In this document: piece after piece, positions 14,433-23,298 of the stretch
How positions within the stretch are numbered: position 1 is the stretch's first letter
Layout: every line of letters begins with the position of its first letter
Assembly (NCBI GenBank): GCA_030603495.1
Contig: JAUVXR010000030.1
Coordinates: 1-29,761 of the forward strand
Reading direction: 5' to 3'
Length of the DNA: 29,761 nucleotides
From: a bacterium
GTDB lineage: Bacteria; Armatimonadota; Zipacnadia; Zipacnadales; Zipacnadaceae
The notes under the pieces: model-generated
The model's input: only the letters and a program-made list of their open reading frames with translations
Databases searched by the model: none
What the model was told of the DNA's origin: nothing
Position numbers and translations under genes: made by a program

Positions 14433-15197
14433 CTACTGCCGGCACGAACAGGCAGTGTCGGGGTCAATCCTGGAGAGGGCTTCGCGTAGCAACTCGAACA
14501 GACTGGGGCGAACTTCGTCCATCAGCTCGTAGACTTCATCGGCGCTGAGCGCCTCGCCGGCTAGGCCGGCGGCGTAGTTGGTCGCTACTCCTACACTGGC
14601 GTAGCAGATGCCTGCCTCGCGCGCCAGCACCACCTCCGGCACGCCGGTCATCCCCACCACATCGCCGCCAAGCTGAGCGAACATGCTGATCTCTGCCGGC
14701 GTTTCGAACCGTGGCCCCTCCGTACAGACGTAGACTACGTCCTGATGGATAACCAGGCCCATCTCCCAGGCCTGTTCAGCGATGAGCCGGCGCAGGTAGT
14801 CGCAGTACGGGTTGGTCACATCAATATGAGGGATCTCCTCGTCAAGACCCTCGGCCAGGCTCAGTGGCCGGCGAGTGGTGAAGTCCAGGAACTGGTCGGG
14901 CACTACCAGATGACCGGGCTCGATGTCCTCGCGAATTGCCCCCACGGCGTTGGTAGCAAGGATGTGCGTGCAGTCCAGGCTCTGCAAGGCGGTGATGTTG
15001 GCCTGGTAGGGGATCTGGTGCGGCGCTAGACGGCGGTCGGCACCATGCCGGGGTACAAACAGAGCTTCCTTGCCGCCCAGATTCCCCCGGAACACGGGCA
15101 CTGCGCCAAAGCACGTCGTGACCTCTTGGCGCTCCGGCTCAAAGCCAGGTATCTCCGAGAATCCCGTCCCGCCGATGATGCCAACAGGCATTGCCAC
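14433..15197 (-). CDS. mtnP: S-methyl-5'-thioadenosine/thioinosine phosphorylase (MTAP family)
   Basis: The 254-residue enzyme has the trimeric nucleoside phosphorylase motifs GIIGGTGFS (6-14), FVPRHGADRR, LATNAVGAIRE, TEGPRFETPAEISM and DVVGMTGVPEVVLAREAGICYASV. It would cleave methylthioadenosine, the by-product of polyamine and related synthesis, or methylthioinosine. In 6-aminopurine-specific MTAP the next segment contains an Asp-based purine contact (TDYD); here it reads ATNYAAG with Asn207, as in enzymes specific for 6-oxopurines. So the substrate may be methylthioinosine. The start is a GTG with GGAGG 5 bases upstream; an ATG two codons later (15191) is possible. It follows obg on the same strand after 90 bp. 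The C-terminus ends with a Cys pair (ACSCRQ). Confidence 0.88.
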   Translation of the reverse strand: MAMPVGIIGGTGFSEIPGFEPERQEVTTCFGAVPVFRGNLGGKEALFVPRHGADRRLAPHQIPYQANITALQSLDCTHILATNAVGAIREDIEPGHLVVPDQFLDFTTRRPLSLAEGLDEEIPHIDVTNPYCDYLRRLIAEQAWEMGLVIHQDVVYVCTEGPRFETPAEISMFAQLGGDVVGMTGVPEVVLAREAGICYASVGVATNYAAGLAGEALSADEVYELMDEVRPSLFELLREALSRIDPDTACSCRQ

Positions 15198-15287
15198 TGT
15201 TACCTCCAGGCGTGGGATATGAGCCAGTTCGTCTTCGCCGGCGGGTTCTCCTTGGTCGGGGCACGGGGCTGCCGTTGGGCTATCGTA

Positions 15288-16667
<1,380 letters not shown>

Positions 16668-16670
16668 TCA

Positions 16671-16937
16671 TCATGCTTCAGCGGCTTCGCGGATAACGCT
16701 TACGAAGACGCGCCCCTTGCGCCGTTTGTCGAACTGCACGTGGCCGGTGGCCCTGGCGAAGAGCGTGTCATCGCTGCCCCGGCCCACGTTGAGGCCGGGG
16801 TGGAACTTGGTGCCCCGCTGGCGGACCAGAATATTGCCGGTCGTGACCACCTGCCCGCCAAAGCGTTTGATACCCAGTCGCTGGGACTGGCTATCGCGGC
16901 CGTTTCGCGAACTGCCCATGCCCTTTTTATGTGCCAT
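16671..16937 (-). CDS. rpmA: 50S ribosomal protein L27
   Basis: The 88-residue protein begins [20 protein letters not shown] and continues through [20 protein letters not shown] and [17 protein letters not shown], all hallmark L27 sequence. The N-terminal AHKKG reaches the peptidyl-transferase centre in other bacteria. There is no cleavable N-terminal extension of the Firmicutes type. GAGGTG lies 7 bases before the ATG. It follows rplU by 35 bp and is followed by the strong terminator. Confidence 0.98.
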   Translation of the reverse strand: MAHKKGMGSSRNGRDSQSQRLGIKRFGGQVVTTGNILVRQRGTKFHPGLNVGRGSDDTLFARATGHVQFDKRRKGRVFVSVIREAAEA

Positions 16938-16972
16938 CTTCAGTCACCTCAATAATGCTCAAGCGCCGCTGC

Positions 16973-17284
16973 CTATGCCTTAATCTCGTCAATCCGCACA
17001 GCGGTGAACGACTGGCGGTGGCCCGCCTGGCGCTTGTAGTTCTTTTTGGGCTTGTACTTGAAAATGCGTAGCTTGCGCCCGCGGCCCTGCTGGACTACCG
17101 TCCCCGTCACCTTGGCCTTCTTCACGTAGGGATCGCCCAACACCATCTCGCCATCCTTGTTGACGGCCAGAACTTCGTCGAATGTGACCTCGCTACCGAC
17201 CTCGGCCTCGAGCTTTTGCAGCAGCACAACGCTACCCGGCTCGGCCTTGTGCTGGTGTCCACCGTTCTGGATTATTGCATACAT
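16973..17284 (-). CDS. rplU: 50S ribosomal protein L21
   Basis: The protein (103 residues from the ATG at 17284) begins MYAIIQNGGHQHKAEPGSVV and contains FDEVLAV and the RNA-binding KYKPKKNYKRQAGHRQ stretch near the C-terminus, as L21 does. An in-frame GTG at 17296 would add four residues, but family members start MYA. The usual GGKQYR near the N-terminus reads GGHQHK here. L21 binds 23S rRNA in early 50S assembly. No good Shine-Dalgarno sequence is visible, and the mRNA should begin with a hairpin, so translation may depend on the leader structure. Confidence 0.96.
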   Translation of the reverse strand: MYAIIQNGGHQHKAEPGSVVLLQKLEAEVGSEVTFDEVLAVNKDGEMVLGDPYVKKAKVTGTVVQQGRGRKLRIFKYKPKKNYKRQAGHRQSFTAVRIDEIKA

Positions 17285-17322
17285 TGTTGGCTTCACTGAT
17301 GTTGATATTCTGAAGACATAAT

Positions 17323-17345
17323 TGCAGCCGGGAATCCCGACTGCA
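17323..17345 (-). promoter_or_regulatory. 5'-terminal hairpin in the rplU leader
   Basis: On the minus strand TGCAG, a mismatch and CGGG pair with CCCG, the mismatch partner and CTGCA around a 3-base loop (stem 5 + 4 bp). The promoter -10 box ends at 17353, so transcription should start near 17346 and the hairpin would be the first thing in the message. Ribosomal-protein leaders often carry autoregulatory structures (an L21 leader family exists in Rfam for Bacillus-type genes); whether this is related is not known. A role in mRNA stability is also possible. Confidence 0.55.
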
Positions 17346-17352
17346 CAGGTAC

Positions 17353-17381
17353 ATTATAGGCAAAACCGTGCGGCAAGTCAA
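17353..17381 (-). promoter_or_regulatory. Sigma-70 promoter of rplU-rpmA(-obg)
   Basis: On the minus strand TTGACT (17376-17381) and a perfect TATAAT (17353-17358) are 17 bp apart. The promoter lies 70 bp upstream of the rplU ATG and is divergent from the ileS promoter. Confidence 0.9.
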
Positions 17382-17434
17382 GGCGTGGTGCGGTCTGCGC
17401 TCCCGGAAGCCCACGGTGACAGGGCGCACCGCCC

Positions 17435-17463
17435 TTGACTGCTGGTGGCAATGTTGCTACAAT
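17435..17463 (+). promoter_or_regulatory. Sigma-70 promoter of the ileS operon
   Basis: TTGACT (17435-17440) and TACAAT (17458-17463) are separated by 17 bp. The start site would fall near 17470, giving a leader of about 40 bases before ileS, too short for a T-box. A small hairpin (GGGCG cac CGCCC, 17422-17434) sits just upstream of the -35 box. Confidence 0.85.
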
Positions 17464-17510
17464 TCTTTGCTAATTAGCTATCAGGCTACCCCGCCCGGCT
17501 GTGGAGCCCG

Positions 17511-20297
17511 ATGATGGACTACCGCAAGACCCTTAACCTGCTGAAGGCCGACTTCCCCATGCGCGCTAATCTGCCCGAGCGCGAGCCGGAGATAGTGCGC
17601 TGGTGGCAGGAAATAGACATATACCGGCTGGTCCGCGAACAGCGCCGGGGCGCGCCGGTCTGGATTCTGCATGACGGGCCCCCCTACGCCAACGGTAACA
17701 TCCACCTGGGCCAGGCGCTCAACAAGATTCTCAAAGACATCGCCATCAAGTACCAGACGATGCGCGGCTACGACTGCCCGTACGTGCCCGGTTGGGATAC
17801 CCAGGGCCTGCCCACCGAGCAGGCTGTTCAGCGCGAACACGGCCTTGACCGCCACCAGGTGCCGGTCCTGGAATGGCGGGCCAAGTGTGCGGAGTTGGCG
17901 CGGAGATATGTGGACGTCCAGCGCGAGCAGTTCCAGCGGCTGGGCGTGCGCGGTGACTGGTACCACCCATATCTGACTTTGGACAAAGAGTACCAGGCGC
18001 GTCAGATTGAGGTGTTTGGGAAGATCGCGCTGCGGGGTCTGGTTTATCGCAGTTTGCGCCCCGTATACTGGTGCTACCACTGCGAGACGGCGCTGGCCGA
18101 GGACGAAATCGAATACAATACAATAACCTCTGACGCCATCTACGTGGCTTTCCGCCTGCGCAACGCCGAGGAGTACTTCGAGGGGCTACCCGCCGGGGCA
18201 CAGTCTTGCGTCATCATCTGGACCACGACGCCTTGGACGATCCCAGGTAATATGGCAACTGCCTTGGGCGAACACTACCGGTACGTGCTGGTGCGGGTGG
18301 CAGACAGGTACTACCTGCTTGCCGAGGAGCTCCTCGCGCAGTCCATGCAGGAGATAGGCATCTGCGACTACGAAATAATTGAGACCAAGCTGGGCAAAGA
18401 GCTGGTTGGGCTTCTGCCTGTACACCCGCTGTACGACCGGGATTCGCCGGTGGTCTTGGCTGAGCACGTTACGCTGGATCAGGGCACCGGAGCGGTGCAT
18501 ACTGCGCCCGGGCACGGGCTGGAAGACTACCAAGTCAGCCTGAAGTATGATCTAGAAGTAGTCAGCCCGCTCGACGACTGCGGAAGGTTCACCGAGGAGG
18601 CGGGGGACAAGCTCGAGGGCCTGGTCTGCGATGCAGCCAATGAGAAGGTCCTGGAGTTGCTAGAGGCCCGCGGCGCGCTGCTGGCGCGCGGCACGGTCGA
18701 GCACGAGTATCCCCACTGCTGGCGCTGTCATCAGCCCGTGATTTACCGCGCCACCCTGCAGTGGTTCATGGACATTGACCAGCTCCGGGAAGCGGCTCTA
18801 TCTGAGATCGCCAAGACTACCTGGATGCCGGCCTGGGGCGAGAGCCGCATTGCCGGGATGGTCGCGAACCGCCCGGACTGGTGCATCAGTCGCCAGCGTT
18901 CCTGGGGGGTGCCCCTGCCGGTATTCTACTGTGCCGAGTGTGGCGAGACATTGCTGACGAAGGAGACAGTTGCCTACGTGCGCGATCTCGTGGTCGAACA
19001 CGGCGCCGACGTCTGGTTTGCTCGCGAGGCCAAGGAGCTCTTGTCGCCGGGCACGACCTGCGCCAAGTGCGGTGCTACGAGCTTCGTCAAGGAACCCGAC
19101 ATTATGTCAGTGTGGTTCGATTCGGGCGTCAGTCACTACTGCGTGCTGCGGACACATCCTGAGCTGGATTATCCCGCTGACCTGTACCTGGAGGGCGACG
19201 ACCAGTACCAGTGCTGGTTCCAGACCTCGCTGTGGGCGGCGGTGGCGCTGGGTGATCCGGCCCCGTTCAAGACGGTGGTCGGTCACGGTTTTTTCGTGGA
19301 CGACAGCGGGCAGAAGCTTTCCAAGAGCAAAGGGAACATCATTGACCCGGCCGAGATCTATCAGCAATACGGTGCCGACGTGCTGCGGCTATGGTTTACC
19401 TACGCCGACTTCCGCCAGAAGATGCATTGTTCCGAGCATATCTTCGGCCAGGTAGCTGAGGCTTATCGGCGCATCCGCAATACGGTACGGTTTATGCTAA
19501 CGAACCTGCAAGACTTCAATCCGGAAGCAGATGCACTCGCTCCCGCACAGATGCGCGAGCTTGATCGGTGGATCCTGTTGCGTCTCAACGAAATCGTTGA
19601 GCGAATGACCACGGCCTTTGATAACTGGGATTGGCACCTGTTTTATCACGATCTGCACGCGTTCTGTGCCACCGATCTGAGCGCTTTCTACTTGGATGTG
19701 CTCAAGGATACTCTGTACACTGACCTGCCTGACTCGCCAGCGCGGCGCTCGGCGCAGACCGCCTTGTGGGAGCTGCTGCTGGCACTGACCAAGATGATCG
19801 CTCCGGTACTGAGCTTTACCGCCGACGAAGTCTGGCAGCAGTGCCGCAAGCTCGACGCGAGCCTGCCGGCCAGTGTGCAACTGGCAGATTGGCCAGTGGT
19901 GGACGAGCAGTTCGAGGATGCGCAACTGCGGGAACGCTGGGCGCAATTGCTGAACGTCCGCCGGCAAGTCACCAGCGCTTTGGAGCAGGCTAAAGACAAG
20001 GGCAAGATTGATCAGCCGCTGAGTGCCGCAGTGACTATCGATGCTCCGGAGGAAGAGCTGGCGCTGCTGAGCAGCTTCGGTGCGCAACTGAAGGAGCTAT
20101 TCGTGGTTTCGAGCGTGGCGGTAAGAGGCCACGCTGGGAGTGATGAGGAGCTAGTGGTGGAGGTAATCCAGGCGCCCGGGGAGAAATGTGGACGTTGTTG
20201 GCTACGGTCGGAAAGCGTCGGCACGCAGGAAGGCCATCCTACCTTGTGCACGCGCTGCGCCAAGCGGGTCAAGCTCTGGCGGGGGATGCAGGCCTAG
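17511..20297 (+). CDS. ileS: Isoleucyl-tRNA synthetase
   Basis: The 928-residue class I synthetase charges tRNA-Ile. The HIGH-type motif is GNIHLG (62-67) within DGPPYANGNIHLGQ, the KMSKS motif is KLSKS (602-606), and the CP1 editing domain lies between, with TTPWTIPGN and the GTGAVHTAPGHG segment. The C-terminus has the zinc-binding CGRCW ... CTRC pattern of bacterial IleRS. Length and layout match the eubacterial form with the C-terminal zinc finger. ATGs at 17511 and 17514 are both possible, with GGAG upstream. It is the first gene of a run of five or six plus-strand genes. Confidence 0.98.
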   Translation: MMDYRKTLNLLKADFPMRANLPEREPEIVRWWQEIDIYRLVREQRRGAPVWILHDGPPYANGNIHLGQALNKILKDIAIKYQTMRGYDCPYVPGWDTQGLPTEQAVQREHGLDRHQVPVLEWRAKCAELARRYVDVQREQFQRLGVRGDWYHPYLTLDKEYQARQIEVFGKIALRGLVYRSLRPVYWCYHCETALAEDEIEYNTITSDAIYVAFRLRNAEEYFEGLPAGAQSCVIIWTTTPWTIPGNMATALGEHYRYVLVRVADRYYLLAEELLAQSMQEIGICDYEIIETKLGKELVGLLPVHPLYDRDSPVVLAEHVTLDQGTGAVHTAPGHGLEDYQVSLKYDLEVVSPLDDCGRFTEEAGDKLEGLVCDAANEKVLELLEARGALLARGTVEHEYPHCWRCHQPVIYRATLQWFMDIDQLREAALSEIAKTTWMPAWGESRIAGMVANRPDWCISRQRSWGVPLPVFYCAECGETLLTKETVAYVRDLVVEHGADVWFAREAKELLSPGTTCAKCGATSFVKEPDIMSVWFDSGVSHYCVLRTHPELDYPADLYLEGDDQYQCWFQTSLWAAVALGDPAPFKTVVGHGFFVDDSGQKLSKSKGNIIDPAEIYQQYGADVLRLWFTYADFRQKMHCSEHIFGQVAEAYRRIRNTVRFMLTNLQDFNPEADALAPAQMRELDRWILLRLNEIVERMTTAFDNWDWHLFYHDLHAFCATDLSAFYLDVLKDTLYTDLPDSPARRSAQTALWELLLALTKMIAPVLSFTADEVWQQCRKLDASLPASVQLADWPVVDEQFEDAQLRERWAQLLNVRRQVTSALEQAKDKGKIDQPLSAAVTIDAPEEELALLSSFGAQLKELFVVSSVAVRGHAGSDEELVVEVIQAPGEKCGRCWLRSESVGTQEGHPTLCTRCAKRVKLWRGMQA

Positions 20298-20345
20298 GCG
20301 ATATCGGGATACTTGCTGGAGCTCATAAGCGGGAGGATAGATGCC

Positions 20346-20723
20346 GTGGCTCGAAAACGAAAGCTTGATCTGAAGAACTACCAGCAGGTTCTGCTCGCCA
20401 AGCGTGAGCAGATAAAGCAGAACATCCAGCGGCTTGAGGGTGAGAGCAGCGGTCGCGACCGGCTGAGTCGTCAGACGGCCAAGCAGGACTTCGAAGGTGG
20501 CGGCGATGCGGCCCTCGAGTCGATGGAGCGCAGCCAGAGTGCCGCGATGATCGGCAACCTGCGCGACATGCTCGCAAGCATTGACGAAGCGCTGCAAAAG
20601 ATCGAAGATGGCACCTATGGGATCTGCGAGTGGTGTGGCAAGAATATCCCCAAGAAGCGCCTGGATGCCTTGCCTGAGGCGACTATGTGTACTGAGTGCC
20701 GCAATCACATGGGTCCCATGTAG
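20346..20723 (+). CDS. DksA/TraR-type C4 zinc-finger protein
   Basis: From the GTG at 20346 (GGAGG 9-10 bases upstream) the product has 125 residues and starts VARKRKLDLKNYQQVLLAKR. A helical hairpin covers about 10-85, with conserved QDFEGGGDAALESMERSQ. The zinc finger CEWC...CTEC and the DGTYGICEWCGK lead-in are typical of the DksA/TraR family, which modulates RNA polymerase through its secondary channel in DksA. It lies between ileS and lspA, a common neighbourhood for short members of this family. A TTG at 20313 opens the frame earlier but lacks a ribosome-binding site. Confidence 0.9.
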   Translation: MARKRKLDLKNYQQVLLAKREQIKQNIQRLEGESSGRDRLSRQTAKQDFEGGGDAALESMERSQSAAMIGNLRDMLASIDEALQKIEDGTYGICEWCGKNIPKKRLDALPEATMCTECRNHMGPM

Positions 20724-20801
20724 TCACTATCTCAGCCTACGGGCCCGCTGACGTCCCAGCGCTCGAGCTTATCGAGAGCACTTGTTCGGAGAGTGGGTTA
20801 T

Positions 20802-21275
20802 GTGACCCGCCCAATCCTCTACGTCGTCGCCATCGCTACAGTAGCATTGGATCAGCTTGCCAAGGTCGCGGTACTCAGAGTGGTGCCCGCCAACGAGCCC
20901 GGGCTGGTCTGGGGACCGTACCTGAGCGTAACGGTTCAGCACAATCCTGGCGCTGCCTTCGGGCTGTTCCAGTCGGCCACCGTCTGCCTGAGCATCCTGG
21001 CTGTGGCCATAATCGCCCTCATTGTCGGCTATGGCCCGCGCCTGGCAGGCTCCAATGCCCTGGTGACCATCGGTCTCGCCTTGGTGCTGGGAGGGGCCGG
21101 GGGCAATCTGATCGATCGCCTCCGGCTTGGCTACGTAGTGGACTTCATTGATCTTCACTTCTGGCCGGTCTTTAATGTCGCGGATATTGCCATAACCTGC
21201 GGCGCGGCCTTGATTATTATCGGCTTGCTCCGAGCCCAACGGCACGGCCAGTCACGCGAGTGCCAGAGCCGGTAG
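20802..21275 (+). CDS. lspA: Lipoprotein signal peptidase (signal peptidase II)
   Basis: This 157-residue inner-membrane aspartyl protease removes signal peptides from diacylglyceryl-modified prolipoproteins. Four hydrophobic segments are visible. The catalytic Asp residues lie in GGNLIDRLRLGYVVDFI and FNVADIAI, and QHNPGAAFGLF is a further signature. The start is ambiguous: GTG at 20802 fits GGAG 10 bases before it and gives a family-like N-terminus, while GTG at 20793 would add three residues and overlap the Shine-Dalgarno region. It works directly with lgt, the next gene. Confidence 0.95.
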   Translation: MTRPILYVVAIATVALDQLAKVAVLRVVPANEPGLVWGPYLSVTVQHNPGAAFGLFQSATVCLSILAVAIIALIVGYGPRLAGSNALVTIGLALVLGGAGGNLIDRLRLGYVVDFIDLHFWPVFNVADIAITCGAALIIIGLLRAQRHGQSRECQSR

Positions 21276-21325
21276 TTCTGTTAGTCTCAGTCATCGGCCT
21301 CCAGTAACAGCGGGGAGCTTGGGTA

Positions 21326-22297
21326 ATGCGGCCAGTTCTGGTGCAAACCGGTCCGTGGGAATGGTGGGCCTACCCTATCGTCGCAGTCGTCCTCGCGTTG
21401 ATTGTGGCCCTCATCCAGTGGCTGGAAAGCCGCAGCAAGGATCGCTCGCCTTTCAGGTTTGTCAACTGGCTGACTTCTGCCATATTCGTACTGGCAGGTG
21501 CGGGGCTGGTGTTTTTCGTAGTCAATCGCGTCGCGCCAGTCTATGTCCACTCCTATGGCGTTATGCTGCTGCTGGGGCTGGCCGCCGGGATCTGGTGGCT
21601 AAACCGTAGCAGCCGACGCTACGGTTTCGCTCTGGGGCAGTGGATTGATTTTGCGCTGGTCGTTCTGCTCAGCGGTCTCGTGGGCGCACGGCTACTGTAC
21701 ATCATCCTGCACTGGGTGAGGTACACCGCTGAGCCGGCGGCAATGGTGTACCTGTGGCAGGGCGGGCTGGCCTTTCACGGCGGGTTGGGCGGTGCGATCA
21801 TCGGCGCGTATATCTTTGCTCGCGTGCGAAAACTGGAGTTCCTCTTCCTGGCTGATTTGGCCGTTGCACCGCTGGCTCTCGGCTATGCTTTCACCCGCGT
21901 TGGCTGCTTCCTCAACGGCTGCTGCTACGGCAGCGAGTCCGAGCTGCCCTGGGCCGTCACATTCCCCCCCACCACGGAAGCCGGCGTTGGCGGGATAGCC
22001 CGCCATCCCACCCAACTCTACGCCGTCGTGGCCAACCTGATAATCTTTGCCATACTCGTTAGACTCCAGCCACGTATCAAAACCCGCGGCAACCTGTTTC
22101 TCCTATATGTTATGCTATACTCAATTTACCGATTCATTGTGGAATTCTTCCGCCGGGGTGCAACCGCCAACATCTTCCCGCCGCTCGCTCCGCTCACTGA
22201 AGCGCAGACCGCCAGTATCATTATCGGAGTGGTCGCGCTGGTCTGGCTGCTCCTGCGCCGGCGGACAGCGGGGTCAGAGGCGAGAGAACAACAATGA
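21326..22297 (+). CDS. lgt: Prolipoprotein diacylglyceryl transferase
   Basis: The 323-residue integral membrane enzyme moves diacylglycerol from phosphatidylglycerol to the lipobox Cys of prolipoproteins. Lgt signatures include HSYGVMLLLGLAAG, QGGLAFHGGLGGAI, RVGCFLNGCCYG and ARHPTQLY, followed by YRFIVEFFRRG. The protein is longer than the usual 260-290 residues because of about 70 extra N-terminal residues with two hydrophobic segments (about 12-34 and 47-70) before HSYGVM. GGGGAG lies 9 bases before the ATG. The stop overlaps the ddl start as ATGA, indicating coupling. Its substrates would include exported lipoproteins such as outer-membrane or glycan-binding proteins. Confidence 0.95.
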   Translation: MRPVLVQTGPWEWWAYPIVAVVLALIVALIQWLESRSKDRSPFRFVNWLTSAIFVLAGAGLVFFVVNRVAPVYVHSYGVMLLLGLAAGIWWLNRSSRRYGFALGQWIDFALVVLLSGLVGARLLYIILHWVRYTAEPAAMVYLWQGGLAFHGGLGGAIIGAYIFARVRKLEFLFLADLAVAPLALGYAFTRVGCFLNGCCYGSESELPWAVTFPPTTEAGVGGIARHPTQLYAVVANLIIFAILVRLQPRIKTRGNLFLLYVMLYSIYRFIVEFFRRGATANIFPPLAPLTEAQTASIIIGVVALVWLLLRRRTAGSEAREQQ

Positions 22298-23280
22298 TAC
22301 AGAGCATACTCGACAAACTGCGCGACAAACGCATCGGGGTCCTGTGCGGCGGGCAATCCGGCGAGCGCGAGGTATCACTGCGCTCGGGCCAGGGCGTGCT
22401 CGATACCCTCGGCCGACACGGCTTTGAAGCAGTCAGCGTTGATCCGGGTCCCGATCTGATCGGCCAGCTCCAGGAGGTCGGTGCAAAGGTTGCCTTCAAT
22501 GCGTTGCACGGTGGCGCCGGCGAAAATGGCACCATCCCTGCACTACTCGACTATGCCGGGATTCCCTACACCGGCTCGGGGATGGTCGCCAGCGCGATAA
22601 CAATGAACAAGCTGATTACCAAGCGGCTGCTAGGGGCTACGGGCTTGCCCACGCCGGATTTCGTACACGTTCGCCACGACCTCGACCTGGCCGAGCAGGT
22701 TAGGGCCGTCATCTCTGACCTCGGCCTGCCTGTGGTGACCAAGCCGTTGGCCGAGGGCTCCAGCCTGGGCGTCAGTATTCCCGGGGACGAAGACGCTCTG
22801 CGTGAGGCGCTGGCCAAACTGCTCGACAAGTACGGGGAGGCCCTGGTCGAGAGATTCTGCGATGGCACCGAGATCACTGTCGGAATACTGGGCGTGGACG
22901 AGAGCCTGCGGGCGCTGCCAGTCCTCGAGCTGGTTCCCCGTAAGGAGTTCTACGACTACGAGGCCAAGTACACCAAGGGGCTGACTGATCTTGTCGCCCC
23001 GGCGCGCATTCCAGACGAAGCCGCCGATGAGGCGCAGGGAATTGCGGTGCGCGCCCACCGCGAACTAGGATGCGTCGGCATCAGCCGGGTGGATATGCAC
23101 CTGGATAGTGCTGGGCAGGTGTGGGTCCACGAACTCAACAGCGTGCCCGGCCTCACGGAGCTATCCGATGTGCCCGCGGCGGCTGCCGCCGCCGGCATGA
23201 GCTACGACGACGTCATCCTGGAAATCCTCACCAGCGCCACGACGCGGATGCAAACACGGAAACAGCAGACTGATACGTGA
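22294..23280 (+). CDS. ddl: D-alanine--D-alanine ligase
   Basis: The 328-residue ATP-grasp enzyme makes the D-Ala-D-Ala dipeptide for peptidoglycan. Motifs in order: GVLCGGQSGEREVSL (about 15-29, with the D-Ala-binding Glu), ALHGGAGENGTIPALLD, YTGSGMVASAITMNK, VVTKPLAEGSSLGVS and the metal-binding HELNSVPGLTELS near the C-terminus. Length is normal. It overlaps lgt by 4 bases. Coupling of lipoprotein maturation and cell-wall precursor genes in one unit suggests an envelope-growth operon, and the arabinofuranosidase gene follows after only 18 bp. Confidence 0.97.
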   Translation: MIQSILDKLRDKRIGVLCGGQSGEREVSLRSGQGVLDTLGRHGFEAVSVDPGPDLIGQLQEVGAKVAFNALHGGAGENGTIPALLDYAGIPYTGSGMVASAITMNKLITKRLLGATGLPTPDFVHVRHDLDLAEQVRAVISDLGLPVVTKPLAEGSSLGVSIPGDEDALREALAKLLDKYGEALVERFCDGTEITVGILGVDESLRALPVLELVPRKEFYDYEAKYTKGLTDLVAPARIPDEAADEAQGIAVRAHRELGCVGISRVDMHLDSAGQVWVHELNSVPGLTELSDVPAAAAAAGMSYDDVILEILTSATTRMQTRKQQTDT

Positions 23281-23298
23281 CGACATGCGAAGCGAGTG

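Noticed and set aside
17464-17510. T-box or other riboswitch upstream of ileS
   Set aside because: The leader from the predicted start site is only about 40 bases, too short for a T-box.
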